The position numbers were made by a program, and so were the translations under genes. Of a stretch of DNA of 64,000 nucleotides, positions 1 to 8,070 are shown one piece after another (the first letter of the stretch is position 1; every line of letters begins with the position of its first letter). This DNA comes from Lentisphaeria bacterium (GTDB lineage Bacteria; Verrucomicrobiota; Lentisphaeria; Victivallales; UBA1829): assembly GCA_017646015.1 (NCBI GenBank), contig JAGCNI010000069.1, positions 33,849 to 97,848 on the forward strand, given 5' to 3'. Below the pieces are notes generated by a model. It saw only the letters and a list, made by a program, of their open reading frames with translations. It searched no databases and was not told the origin of the DNA.

Positions 1-457
1 CCAGACAGGCACTGGATGCGATCAACCCCTCAGCATGGGCTGCCAGAAAAGCTTTATCAGTACGGGGTTTGTAGTAATATCCACGGGTATGGGCGTCTGA
101 CACGATATGACAGAGATTGTGATATCCCACATTGTTCTTTGCCAACAGCACCAGGTGATAGCCTTTGATATGGGCAACAGTGCTGTCTTTCTGTTCATTA
201 CTGTTCGGGGCAACATACGTTTCGCAACCGATGATCGGTTTCAATCCCGCTTTTTTCATGGCATTATGAAATTCAAGACATCCCCCCATCACACCATGGT
301 CAGTAATGGCACACGCTTTCATCCCTGCATTCTGAACAGCTGTGACCAAATCCAGTTTTCCTTCTGAGTCTTTCAGTTTCGCCCACGAAATCGGACACGC
401 CCCATCCAGAAGACTGTAATCCGTATGTAAATGCAAATGCACAAAATCTCTTGGCAT
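1..457 (-). CDS. dnaE: DNA polymerase III alpha subunit, N-terminal part (runs off the window)
   Basis: Replicative DNA polymerase catalytic subunit; only the first 152 residues lie in the window, on the minus strand, with the rest beyond base 1. The visible part is the PHP domain: it opens MPRDFVHLHLHTDYSLLDG, followed by ITDHGVMGG, IIGCETYVAP, LLAKNNVGYHNLC and GLIASSACL, all typical of bacterial DnaE. The start at 457 is supported by a GGAAAGGA ribosome site a few bases upstream and by the HLHLHTDYS block beginning at residue 7, as in the family. It is the last gene of the leftward run after the WbsX-like gene, but a 316-base gap and a candidate promoter suggest it is transcribed separately. 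Confidence 0.95.
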   Translation of the reverse strand, partial: MPRDFVHLHLHTDYSLLDGACPISWAKLKDSEGKLDLVTAVQNAGMKACAITDHGVMGGCLEFHNAMKKAGLKPIIGCETYVAPNSNEQKDSTVAHIKGYHLVLLAKNNVGYHNLCHIVSDAHTRGYYYKPRTDKAFLAAHAEGLIASSACL

Positions 458-773
458 ACTGCCTGTTCCTTTCCTTTTTTTCAAAAATCTGTTTTCTGAT
501 AAAGTAACATATTAGCAGAACAGTGATTTTGCAAAGCAAAAGTCAAAACTATTTTCAAAAAAAATGGATTTCCTTTCCTGAAAGAGCAAACAGATATTTC
601 AAAGATCGGATTTTTTTCTTCCGGCAACTTGAAAAAACAGAGAAAAGATGTACATTAAGCCCTCAGGAAGCAGGCAGAACTTGGCTCCGAATAAGAATAA
701 TATCGGGGCGGCAACGCCTTATTGTTACAAATGTATGCTGGAGCATCCATGTTCCCCCTGCTTCCGTTCTTTT
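458..773. other. Intergenic region between WbsX-like gene and dnaE
   Basis: This 316-base gap has no convincing gene on either strand. It holds the candidate dnaE promoter near 506-534. Around 700-715 there is a small GC-rich hairpin (GGCG-GCAA-CGCC) that could help end transcription of the WbsX-like gene, though it lacks a clear T run on the minus strand. The rest is AT-rich and unremarkable. Confidence 0.5.
506..534 (-). promoter_or_regulatory. Candidate dnaE promoter
   Basis: On the minus strand a TTGCAA box (534-529) and a TATGTT box (511-506) are separated by 17 bases, about 50 bases before the dnaE start. The same two hexamers and spacing recur before tatA. The sigma-70 reading is inference. 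Confidence 0.4.
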
Positions 774-1925
774 TTATTCCTTGCTGAAATTCTTTTCCGT
801 GACTTTTTTGATGGTATCCAGATACCCTGTTCCATACAACTCATCCGGCAGCAATGCCATTCCTTCGGTCCATTCATTCCAGGCATTGATGATAACAGCC
901 GGAGCATTTTTGTTGATTGCTTTTTCGAGGATCTCCCCGAATTTTTCCGGAGTTACATCGGTACAGATCGGACAATATCCCAGATTCACATAGTCCATCG
1001 GGAATTTGATGGATCGACTCCATCGGGGAGATACATCCAGTCCCATTGTTACGCTGGGGAAGTGGGGGAGTCCGCCTTCTTCGATTTTTGCCCAGCAATA
1101 TTCCTGTGCTTCCATCATGCCGGAATAATCAAAGACCGGACGTTCATGCGGCAGATCATGATAATAGGAGGGTGCAACGATATTGTATGCAAAGACGGCA
1201 TCGAATCCGGCTTCTTTGATTTGGGGAACACGTCCCCATCCGCAGAAACGTTTGTTGTCATTGCAGCACCCGATATTCATCAGGAGATACATTCCGGGGA
1301 AACCATTTTTCCGGGCTTGTTCATTCATGATCCTTGCGACATCTTTAGGAGGAATAGTATCAAACAGTCTTTGTGAATTGAAGAAAGAATAGACCGGTTT
1401 GCCGTCGATTTTCCAATAATTTTCGCAACAGAAATACTTTTGTGAACAGTAGTCGATCACATTACGCAGATCTTCTTCGGAATGAGCGATTTTCAGGTAA
1501 AGATTGCTGGACTGATTCACATTGCCGTTCATTGCCTGATGCTGGTCATCATCCAGTGCAGGCCATCTGCCCCAGTTGTGATTTGCCCACATCAACGCAA
1601 ATTTCAAACGGTTCCGGTTCGGTGCATTCAAAAATGCTTCATTCAAAGGTTTTTCCAGAAATTGTTCGCCATTGTACCAGTACCAGTCAAAAAGAAACCC
1701 GGTGATTCCGCTGTCAGCTGCAATATCGATCTGTTTCGCCATCATTGCCGGATCGGATTCATCAAAGTAACCCCAGAGCGGACGACGCGGTTGATAATGT
1801 CCATCAAAGAGCGGTTTTGTAGTTTTGACCAGTTCCCATTCGCAAAATCCTTTGCCGTACCATTTTTCATAATGTTTATCCGGATGCCAGCTGGGAAAAT
1901 AAATTGCAAAAATATCCTGTTTCAT
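774..1925 (-). CDS. WbsX-like glycosyl hydrolase/transferase domain protein
   Basis: The 383-residue product looks like the WbsX family (GH99-like TIM barrel, often annotated as glycosyltransferase WbsX). It opens IFAIYFPSWHPDKHYEKWYG, then KGFCEWELVKTTKPLF, ALMWANHNW, and ends with VIINAWNEWTEGMALLPD; the WNEW(T/A)EG block near the end is characteristic. A longer reading frame exists upstream, but the ATG at 1925 begins the conserved domain directly and has a purine-rich site before it. No signal peptide is seen, so it is probably cytoplasmic. It stands alone, divergent from pyrR. WbsX proteins usually sit in polysaccharide gene clusters; here there is no such context, so the substrate is unknown. 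Confidence 0.8.
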   Translation of the reverse strand: MKQDIFAIYFPSWHPDKHYEKWYGKGFCEWELVKTTKPLFDGHYQPRRPLWGYFDESDPAMMAKQIDIAADSGITGFLFDWYWYNGEQFLEKPLNEAFLNAPNRNRLKFALMWANHNWGRWPALDDDQHQAMNGNVNQSSNLYLKIAHSEEDLRNVIDYCSQKYFCCENYWKIDGKPVYSFFNSQRLFDTIPPKDVARIMNEQARKNGFPGMYLLMNIGCCNDNKRFCGWGRVPQIKEAGFDAVFAYNIVAPSYYHDLPHERPVFDYSGMMEAQEYCWAKIEEGGLPHFPSVTMGLDVSPRWSRSIKFPMDYVNLGYCPICTDVTPEKFGEILEKAINKNAPAVIINAWNEWTEGMALLPDELYGTGYLDTIKKVTEKNFSKE

Positions 1926-2231
1926 AAAAATAATTCTCTTTTTGTTGGTGTGAAAAATCAAATTTTAATACAATATAATCTTTCGGTATTTTTTTTCAAG
2001 TCATATAATCTGTATTATCAGTAATTTTGTATTGTCATACCAAACCTTTTTCTGCTGCATTGAAATAGCGGAAAAGAGTCTGATCCTGATGATTTTTCTG
2101 TACGGCGGCGATTCAAGTCTTTGGAAAGAGAAAAAAAAGAAAAAAATTCCGGTGAAAAACTGGAAAAATCAAAAAAAAGATATATGTTACTTTCTGGATA
2201 GGATGAGAAAATAACCATCCGGAAAGTAACG
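1926..2231. other. Intergenic region with pyr leader
   Basis: This 306-base divergent gap separates the WbsX-like gene from pyrR. It is AT- and purine-rich, with runs of A around 2130-2180, and carries no convincing ORF. Its right end contains the inverted repeat at 2186-2230, described separately, that reaches the pyrR start codon. No T-run terminator of the Bacillus pyr attenuator type is visible after the repeat. Confidence 0.6.
2186..2230 (+). promoter_or_regulatory. 14-bp inverted repeat over the pyrR ribosome site
   Basis: The arm at 2186-2199 (GTTACTTTCTGGAT) is complementary to 2217-2230 (ATCCGGAAAGTAAC) over all 14 positions, with one G-T wobble and a 17-base loop. The right arm contains GGAAAG, the likely ribosome binding site of pyrR. 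In RNA it would hide that site, suggesting translational control, perhaps by PyrR. A TATGTT box at 2183-2188 overlaps the left arm, so it could instead be a DNA operator. Function is inferred. Confidence 0.55.
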
Positions 2232-2822
2232 GTGAATATGGATCTACATGGCACAGATGGCCGGGAACAGTTGATGGATGCACAGGAAATTTCTGTGTTG
2301 ATCAGCAGCATTGCCGGTATGATTTGCAAGGACAACCCGAATACAGCAGAAAATGAACTGATCCTGATCGGGCTTCAGCGTGGCGGCATTCCTCTGGCTG
2401 AACGTCTTGCCGCTGAAATTGAAAACAGAACCGGACGTCCCTGTTTGAAAGGGACACTTGATATTGCGATGTATCGGGATGATATCGGGATGCGTAAGAC
2501 GCTGCCCCGGATTTTTGAAACGGATATTCCCTTTGACATCAACGGCAGGACGATTGTGCTGGTGGATGATGTTCTTCAGTCCGGCCGCAGTATCCGTGCA
2601 GCGTTGGATGCCATCACCTACTACGGTCGCCCGGCAGTTGTCCGGCTGGCTGTTCTGCTGGATCGGGGCATGAGAGAATTCCCGATCCAGGGGGATTATG
2701 TCGGAAAAACGATTTCTGTTTCCTCTGACCGTCGTATCCGGCTCAACTGGAGCGAACTTTCCGAAAATAAAAAAGATTATGTATATTCCATACTGAATAC
2801 TAAAACAGGGTCACTCAAATGA
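2232..2822 (+). CDS. pyrR: PyrR bifunctional pyr regulator / uracil phosphoribosyltransferase
   Basis: PyrR proteins bind pyr mRNA in response to UMP and also convert uracil plus PRPP to UMP. The 196-residue product has the family's features: LIGLQRGGIPLAERLA, LDIAMYRDD, and the PRPP loop VLVDDVLQSGRSIRAALDAI at about residues 109-128. Length is slightly above the usual 180. The start is uncertain: GTG at 2232 sits only 5 bases from GGAAAG, while ATG at 2238 is 11 bases away; either gives nearly the same protein. It is first in the operon and overlaps pyrB by the ATGA arrangement. The inverted repeat just upstream suggests autoregulation. Confidence 0.9.
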   Translation: MNMDLHGTDGREQLMDAQEISVLISSIAGMICKDNPNTAENELILIGLQRGGIPLAERLAAEIENRTGRPCLKGTLDIAMYRDDIGMRKTLPRIFETDIPFDINGRTIVLVDDVLQSGRSIRAALDAITYYGRPAVVRLAVLLDRGMREFPIQGDYVGKTISVSSDRRIRLNWSELSENKKDYVYSILNTKTGSLK

Positions 2823-3751
2823 ATAACACTCCATGGACCAGAAAAGATTTATTGAGTTTGTATGATCTGACCAAAGAAGAGATTGTTTTTATCCTGGACA
2901 CTGCAGAAGAGTTCAAGAAAGTCTCTCAGCGGAAGATCAAAAAAGTTCCCGCTTTGCGTGGAAAAACCGTTGTCAACCTCTTTGTTGAACCGAGTACACG
3001 AACCCGGATCTCCTTTGAGTTGGCAGAACAGCGTCTCAGTGCAGATATCATCAATATCGCTGCGGATGCCAGCAGTCTCCGTAAAGGAGAAACACTATTG
3101 GATACGATCAAAAACATTGAAGCGTTGCAGGCTGACCTGATCGTGATGCGTCACTCAGCTGCGGGAGCCCCCAATTTTCTGGCACCCCGTGTCCGTTGTG
3201 GTATCGTGAATGCCGGGGATGGTGCACACAGTCATCCGACACAGGCGTTGCTGGATATTTTCACTATGCGTGAAAAATTCGGACGGATCGAAGGGTTGAA
3301 TGTTTCGATTATCGGAGATATTCTTCACAGCCGTGTTGCCCGCAGTGATATGTGGGGTTTGTTGAAACTGGGGGCGAATGTGACCTTTGCCGGTCCTTCC
3401 ACACTGGTTCCCCGTGAATTTATCAAAGCAGGAGTCCGTGTTTGCGATAATCTGAAAGATGCTCTGGTCGGTGCGGATGTTGTGAATCTGCTTCGAATCC
3501 AGCATGAACGGCAGCGCAGCGGTTTCTTCCCCAGTACCGGAGAATATGCAAAAGTATTCGGGTTGAACAGCGACAGCATGAAATATATCAAACCGGATGC
3601 GTTGATTATGCATCCCGGTCCGATCAATCGCGATGTGGAACTTTCTTCTGCGCTGGCAGATTGTCCGCAATCGGTGATTCTTGAACAGGTAACTAACGGA
3701 CTGGCTGTACGTATGGCAGTCCTCTTCCTTGTGGCGGGGTGTTTGAAATGA
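2819..3751 (+). CDS. pyrB: Aspartate carbamoyltransferase catalytic subunit
   Basis: Catalyses carbamoyl phosphate plus aspartate to N-carbamoyl-aspartate, the committed step of pyrimidine synthesis. The 310 residues match the usual catalytic chain length. The carbamoyl-phosphate loop STRTRISFE lies at residues 59-67, the HPTQALLD block about residue 138, and HPGPINRDVELS near residue 264. Start and stop overlap both neighbours through ATGA (2819-2822 and 3748-3751), so the three pyr genes are translationally coupled. No pyrI regulatory subunit is nearby, so control probably comes from PyrR. Confidence 0.97.
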   Translation: MNNTPWTRKDLLSLYDLTKEEIVFILDTAEEFKKVSQRKIKKVPALRGKTVVNLFVEPSTRTRISFELAEQRLSADIINIAADASSLRKGETLLDTIKNIEALQADLIVMRHSAAGAPNFLAPRVRCGIVNAGDGAHSHPTQALLDIFTMREKFGRIEGLNVSIIGDILHSRVARSDMWGLLKLGANVTFAGPSTLVPREFIKAGVRVCDNLKDALVGADVVNLLRIQHERQRSGFFPSTGEYAKVFGLNSDSMKYIKPDALIMHPGPINRDVELSSALADCPQSVILEQVTNGLAVRMAVLFLVAGCLK

Positions 3752-5040
3752 GTAAACAGTTGATTTTTACCGGGGCCCGGGTCATTGATCCTGCCCGTAA
3801 TATTGATCAGGTGATGGATATCGGCGTGAAAGATGGCGTTTTTGCGGATCCGGCAGAACTGAAAGATGCCGAGATCATTGATCTTTCCGGTTATGTGCTT
3901 GCACCGGGATTCATTGATATCCACGTGCATCTGCGTCAACCCGGCAAGACCGGAGCGGAAACGATCCATACCGGCACAAAGGCTGCCGCCGCCGGTGGTT
4001 TCACCGCAGTTGTCGCCATGCCGAATACAAGCCCCTGTGCAGATAATCCCGGAACCATTCAGTTGATCCGTGACTGTGCTGCAAGAGAAGGGGTCGTTAA
4101 AGTTCTTCCTTGCGGCGCAATGTCCAAAAATCTTGCCGGAGAAGAAATGGCTGGAATCGGCGGTCTGAAATCAGCCGGGGTCGTGGCGTTGTCCGATGAC
4201 GGCAAATGTATTCAGAATCATGAACTGATGCGGCACGTTGTGGAATATTCCAGAACATTCTCTCTGCCGATCCTTGACCATTGCGAAGATAAGATCCTCG
4301 CAAGCGGCGGCGTGATGCACGAAGGATACTGGTCTGTCTTCCTCGGTATGAAAGGTATGTCTCCTGCCGCTGAAGAGATCATGGTCGCACGGGATGCCAT
4401 TTTTGCCAGAATGTCTGATTGGAAGATCCACATCCAGCATGTCTCCTGCAAAGGGGCGATCGAAACGGTCCGCAATGCCCGCAAAGACGGTATCAAGATC
4501 TCGGCAGAAGCTACTCCGCATCACATCGCTTTGACTGATGTTGAGATCAAGAAATTTGATACCAACTACAAGATGAATCCGCCGCTGCGTTCAGAAGAAG
4601 ACCGTATTGCTCTGATCGAAGCGTTGAAAGATGGTACTGTGACCGTGATTGCAACCGATCATGCACCGCATACTGAAACGGATAAAACGGTTGAGTTCGA
4701 TTACGCTCCGTTCGGAATCATCGGTCTTGAAACTGCGGTCAATGTCTGTATGACTGAGTTGTATCACAAAGGACACCTGACCCTGCCGCAGTTGATCTCC
4801 AAGTTTACCGAAGGTCCGGCTGATGTGCTCGGCCTTCCCATGGGAACTTTGGAAAACGGCAGAGCCGCAGACATTACCATTCTTGCTCCGGATGAAAAAG
4901 GGGTTGTGGATTCGTCCAAATTCTTCTCCAAATCCCGTAACACTCCGTTCAATGGATATGAATATACTGGCTGTGCCGCCGCCACGATCGTGGATGGCAA
5001 ATGTGTGTTCAGCCGCATAGATGCTCTTTCCGCTGAATAA
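3748..5040 (+). CDS. pyrC: Dihydroorotase
   Basis: Cyclises carbamoyl-aspartate to dihydroorotate. The 430-residue length and the motifs indicate the multifunctional-type (class I) amidohydrolase: HVHLRQPGK with the zinc ligands H59 and H61, AMPNTSP, DHCED, and ATDHAPH with the catalytic aspartate near residue 306. The start was placed at 3748 rather than the upstream GTG at 3739, because ATG at 3748 overlaps the pyrB stop and gives the usual N-terminus (KQLIFTGARVIDP). It is last in the operon and followed by a hairpin terminator. Confidence 0.96.
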   Translation: MSKQLIFTGARVIDPARNIDQVMDIGVKDGVFADPAELKDAEIIDLSGYVLAPGFIDIHVHLRQPGKTGAETIHTGTKAAAAGGFTAVVAMPNTSPCADNPGTIQLIRDCAAREGVVKVLPCGAMSKNLAGEEMAGIGGLKSAGVVALSDDGKCIQNHELMRHVVEYSRTFSLPILDHCEDKILASGGVMHEGYWSVFLGMKGMSPAAEEIMVARDAIFARMSDWKIHIQHVSCKGAIETVRNARKDGIKISAEATPHHIALTDVEIKKFDTNYKMNPPLRSEEDRIALIEALKDGTVTVIATDHAPHTETDKTVEFDYAPFGIIGLETAVNVCMTELYHKGHLTLPQLISKFTEGPADVLGLPMGTLENGRAADITILAPDEKGVVDSSKFFSKSRNTPFNGYEYTGCAAATIVDGKCVFSRIDALSAE

Positions 5041-5065
5041 TTTTTTCAGTTGCAATTTTTACAAC

Positions 5066-5099
5066 TCCCTGTCTGGTCTGATCCCGGCAGGGATTTTTT
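5066..5099 (+). terminator. Rho-independent terminator after pyrC
   Basis: A TCCCTG/CAGGGA stem (5066-5071 with 5088-5093) is followed by a run of six T. It lies 25 bases after the pyrC stop. Confidence 0.65.
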
Positions 5100-5226
5100 A
5101 TGTTTTAAAACCAATTTTTTTTGATTCTGACCCAGTGACAACTGCGCCGTGGCATACGTTGGAAAATCCGCGGATCTATTATGAATTTTTCAAAGAACAC
5201 GCGGATCTTTTTGAATCTTGACTTTT

Positions 5227-5982
5227 TCAGACTCCGTGCGCGAAAAAATCCGGATTCCGGTGGAGGATCGGTTCCATACATTCCAGCGTCTTACAGCAAT
5301 CCATGAGCATACAGTCCGCATCTCCGATCCTGCATTTTGTCAACGCTCCATATTCCAGCAGCACAGATTCCGCCCGGAAAAAGTTTTCCGAGTGTGCTCC
5401 TGTATGCCAGTGAATTGTCCGGAGAGTCCGGTTGCCGTTTTTATCAAGAATATAACGGATCACCGGTTCTTTGGAGAGAATCGGTACATCGCACCATTCT
5501 TCAATGGCATGGAGAAATGTGGCAGTTGTCAGATCGACCCCGATCAGAAGTGATTTGGCTTTCCGTTCCAACATTTTTCCCCAGGGGGATTGACGGTTGA
5601 ATGCGGTATCAAAACACTCATGTCCGGCGATAAAAGTTTCCGCCTCTTTTCCCCGGACTGCCAGTGAATGAAATGGATGAAGAGAACGTTTTACATCTTT
5701 TTCCTGTCTGAAAAGTTCCGGCAGGATCCCGGTACATGCCGGTGTTTTTTCCGGATCGAAATCGGGATTTGATTCGGTGACAGAACTGTATGAAAATGCG
5801 GGAAAGATCAGCAAGCCGTCTTCAGTGATCGTATTTTTCAACGCCTGAAATACTCCGGACGCTCTGTTTTCGACATTGCCGAGACTTTTCATGGAGGAGT
5901 GAACCAGCAATGTATCTCCTGGTTTGATTCCTGCTGCAGTCAGCTCCCGCTGCAGAGATTCGATTGTATGGATCTTTGTCAT
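5227..5982 (-). CDS. AAC(3)-family N-acetyltransferase
   Basis: The 251 residues match the aminoglycoside 3-N-acetyltransferase (antibiotic_NAT) fold: N-terminal LLVHSSMKSLG, then LLIFPAFSYS, the HPFHSLAVRG block, and FNRQSPWGKM. These enzymes transfer acetyl from acetyl-CoA to an amine; many chromosomal members act on substrates other than aminoglycosides. It lies 15 bases behind the NAD(P)HX repair gene and is probably cotranscribed with it, with a GAGGAGAG ribosome site. No mobile element is near, which argues for a native gene rather than acquired resistance. The substrate cannot be told from sequence. Confidence 0.85.
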   Translation of the reverse strand: MTKIHTIESLQRELTAAGIKPGDTLLVHSSMKSLGNVENRASGVFQALKNTITEDGLLIFPAFSYSSVTESNPDFDPEKTPACTGILPELFRQEKDVKRSLHPFHSLAVRGKEAETFIAGHECFDTAFNRQSPWGKMLERKAKSLLIGVDLTTATFLHAIEEWCDVPILSKEPVIRYILDKNGNRTLRTIHWHTGAHSENFFRAESVLLEYGALTKCRIGDADCMLMDCCKTLECMEPILHRNPDFFAHGV

Positions 5983-5997
5983 AAAAAACTCTCCTCT

Positions 5998-7551
5998 TCA
6001 GGCGTTTACTCTGACTTTTCGGATTGCTTCCCCGATGACTTTGAGCAAATCATCGGCAATGATTCCTCTTGAACCTGCCGGACAGAGCAATTCGGCGCAA
6101 AGACCATGGATGAATACCGCAGCTCTGGCGGCATTGAATGCACTCAATTCCGGATTCATCAACATTGCCCCGATCATTCCTGCAAGAACATCTCCGCTTC
6201 CGGCAGTTGCCAATGCAGGCGAGCCGCTCAGATTGACTGCATACGCTCCATTGGGGGAGATCACCAATGTCCTTGCGCCTTTTACAACCAGTGTTACCTG
6301 CAGTTTTTCTGCCAATGCAATTCCCTGTTCTTTCCGGTCATCTCCTGTGATCCCGAATGTTTCACAAAGACGTTTCAATTCGCCGCCATGAGGTGTCAGG
6401 ACAGTTTCTTCGCTGCGTTCTTTGATCGTTTCTGCCAGTTCCGGATGGGCAGCCAGGAGATTCAACGCATCGGCATCCAGGAGCAGGGGACATTCTGTTT
6501 TCAGCGCATGTTCCAGAAATGTAACGGATTCCGGATCTGTTCCCATGCCGGGGCCGAGAACCAGTGCCGCAGCTTTGGTTATCAGCGTATCAAATGCCGG
6601 AATGGAAAGAGCGGAAAAATAGCCGTTGGAATCTTCTGCTTTCCGCAGGATCAGAGCTTTGGGAACAGAGCAATACAAGGTGGAACTCTGCGGCATGAGA
6701 CAGGTCGTCAGTCCGGCTCCGGTACGCAATGCGGCTTCTGCTGAGAGCATTGGGGCACCGGAAAAATCTCTGCTGCCGCCGGCGATCAGAAGATGTCCCC
6801 GGTCATATTTATGAATATCGAATTCTTCTTTTTTGATCCATTTCGCCACATCGTTTTGAGTGGTACATTCGATCATACCCATGAGACCGAGCGAATATTC
6901 AGCGGGGATCCCGATATCAAGAAGTTGGATCCTGCCGCAAAGTTTTGTGCCTGTTTCGCTGAACATTCCGACTTTGGGTTGAGCCATTGTGAGTGTGAGA
7001 TCTGCAACGATCGCATCTGGATCCGCCTCGCCGTTATCCGCATTGAGCCCGGTGGGAATATCCAATGAAACAACCGGATGTCCAGACTGATTGACCAGCT
7101 GACACCATGAGCGGTATGGTTCTTTGAGTTCCCCCTTGAATCCAGTTCCGAGGAGACCGTCAATGATCAGAGCGAACGGCAGATCAAGATGATCGGGGAT
7201 CAGGTCATAGGAGATATTTTCCCGGATGGAATCCGGAAGTTCCTGAAAAACAGTCAGAGCATCGCCGGAAAGTTCATTTTCGGGAACAGCGCAATGGAGG
7301 AAGATCCGGCAATCTGAGTTTGCAAGCATCCGTGCGACAACAAACGCATCTCCGGCATTATTTCCTTTTCCGGCAAGGATCACTACGTTTCCGGAGGGGA
7401 TCCCGGCTTTAAGCAGAGCCGCCCTGTATTCCATGATTCCCCCCGCCGCAAGGGCTCCGGCGATTCTCATCAGACGGGTTCCGGGAATACCGCCTTCCTG
7501 AATAGTTTTCTGATCCAATTCGTGCATTTGTGTTCCGGAAACTGCTTTCAT
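5998..7551 (-). CDS. nnr: Bifunctional NAD(P)H-hydrate epimerase / ADP-dependent dehydratase
   Basis: Repairs damaged NAD(P)H hydrates: the N-terminal YjeF_N domain epimerises R-NAD(P)HX and the C-terminal ribokinase-like domain dehydrates S-NAD(P)HX. N-terminal marks are the nucleotide loop VVILAGKGNNAGDAFV and IDGLLGTGFKGEL; C-terminal marks are LLIAGGSRDFSGAP, LDADALNLL, LTPHGGELKRL and TAGSGDVLAGMIGA. The start was set at the second of two adjacent ATG codons (7551; the other is 7554) because an AGGAGG box at 7563-7558 leaves 6 bases to it. It heads a two-gene operon with the AAC(3)-like gene and is divergent from trxA. Confidence 0.95.
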   Translation of the reverse strand: MKAVSGTQMHELDQKTIQEGGIPGTRLMRIAGALAAGGIMEYRAALLKAGIPSGNVVILAGKGNNAGDAFVVARMLANSDCRIFLHCAVPENELSGDALTVFQELPDSIRENISYDLIPDHLDLPFALIIDGLLGTGFKGELKEPYRSWCQLVNQSGHPVVSLDIPTGLNADNGEADPDAIVADLTLTMAQPKVGMFSETGTKLCGRIQLLDIGIPAEYSLGLMGMIECTTQNDVAKWIKKEEFDIHKYDRGHLLIAGGSRDFSGAPMLSAEAALRTGAGLTTCLMPQSSTLYCSVPKALILRKAEDSNGYFSALSIPAFDTLITKAAALVLGPGMGTDPESVTFLEHALKTECPLLLDADALNLLAAHPELAETIKERSEETVLTPHGGELKRLCETFGITGDDRKEQGIALAEKLQVTLVVKGARTLVISPNGAYAVNLSGSPALATAGSGDVLAGMIGAMLMNPELSAFNAARAAVFIHGLCAELLCPAGSRGIIADDLLKVIGEAIRKVRVNA

Positions 7552-7672
7552 CATTGTCCTCCTGTGAATAATTTTTTGATTCACACTTACTTTACAGTCA
7601 TAAAATCAAAAGTCAAGACCTGATTTTATATTATCCATTATGCTTTTTTCTGTTTTTTCTTTCACTTTGCCC

Positions 7673-7700
7673 TTGAAAAAAACGTAATACGGGCTACTCT
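7673..7700 (+). promoter_or_regulatory. Candidate trxA promoter
   Basis: TTGAAA at 7673-7678 and TACTCT at 7695-7700 with a 16-base spacer lie 56 bases before the trxA start. Match to the consensus is moderate. Confidence 0.3.
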
Positions 7701-7755
7701 ACTCAATGAGTATTTCAACTACATCAATTACAGATAAAAACAAGGAGAGAGAAAA

Positions 7756-8070
7756 ATGGGTAGTGCAATTCAGCTTACAGCGGAAAATTTTGATGAAACA
7801 ACCTCAACCGGATTATGTGTTGTTGACTTCTGGGCAGAATGGTGCGGTCCTTGCAAGATGCTGACCCCCATCATTGATGAAATTGCAGAAGAACTTGAAG
7901 GCGAGGTTGTTGTGGCAAAAGGAAATGTGGATGATCTTCCCGAACAGTGTGTCAGATTCGGTGTCCGCAATGTGCCGATGATCTTCATCTTGCGCGATGG
8001 TCAGGTCGTGACACAGCTTTCCGGTATGCAGAGCAAAGCCAAGATCATGGATGCCATTGAAAACGCATAA
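7756..8070 (+). CDS. trxA: Thioredoxin
   Basis: Small cytoplasmic disulfide reductase of 104 residues, the normal length. The active site WCGPCK is at residues 29-34, in the context VVDFWAEWCGPCKML, followed by VDDLPEQCVRFGVRNVPM with the cis-proline loop. An AAGGAGAG ribosome site precedes the ATG. The gene overlaps the start of tilS by 20 bases in another frame, so the two are cotranscribed. Confidence 0.96.
   Translation: MGSAIQLTAENFDETTSTGLCVVDFWAEWCGPCKMLTPIIDEIAEELEGEVVVAKGNVDDLPEQCVRFGVRNVPMIFILRDGQVVTQLSGMQSKAKIMDAIENA

Noticed and set aside
700..715. Possible tRNA or structured RNA in the gap before dnaE
   Set aside because: Only one short GGCG/CGCC hairpin is seen; no cloverleaf or T-loop sequence could be fitted.
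648..1376. 242-codon plus-strand frame near the WbsX-like gene
   Set aside because: Overlaps the WbsX-like gene in antisense and has no motif or ribosome site.
5227..5982. Acquired antibiotic resistance island
   Set aside because: No transposase, integrase, repeats or base-composition change accompanies the AAC(3)-like gene.
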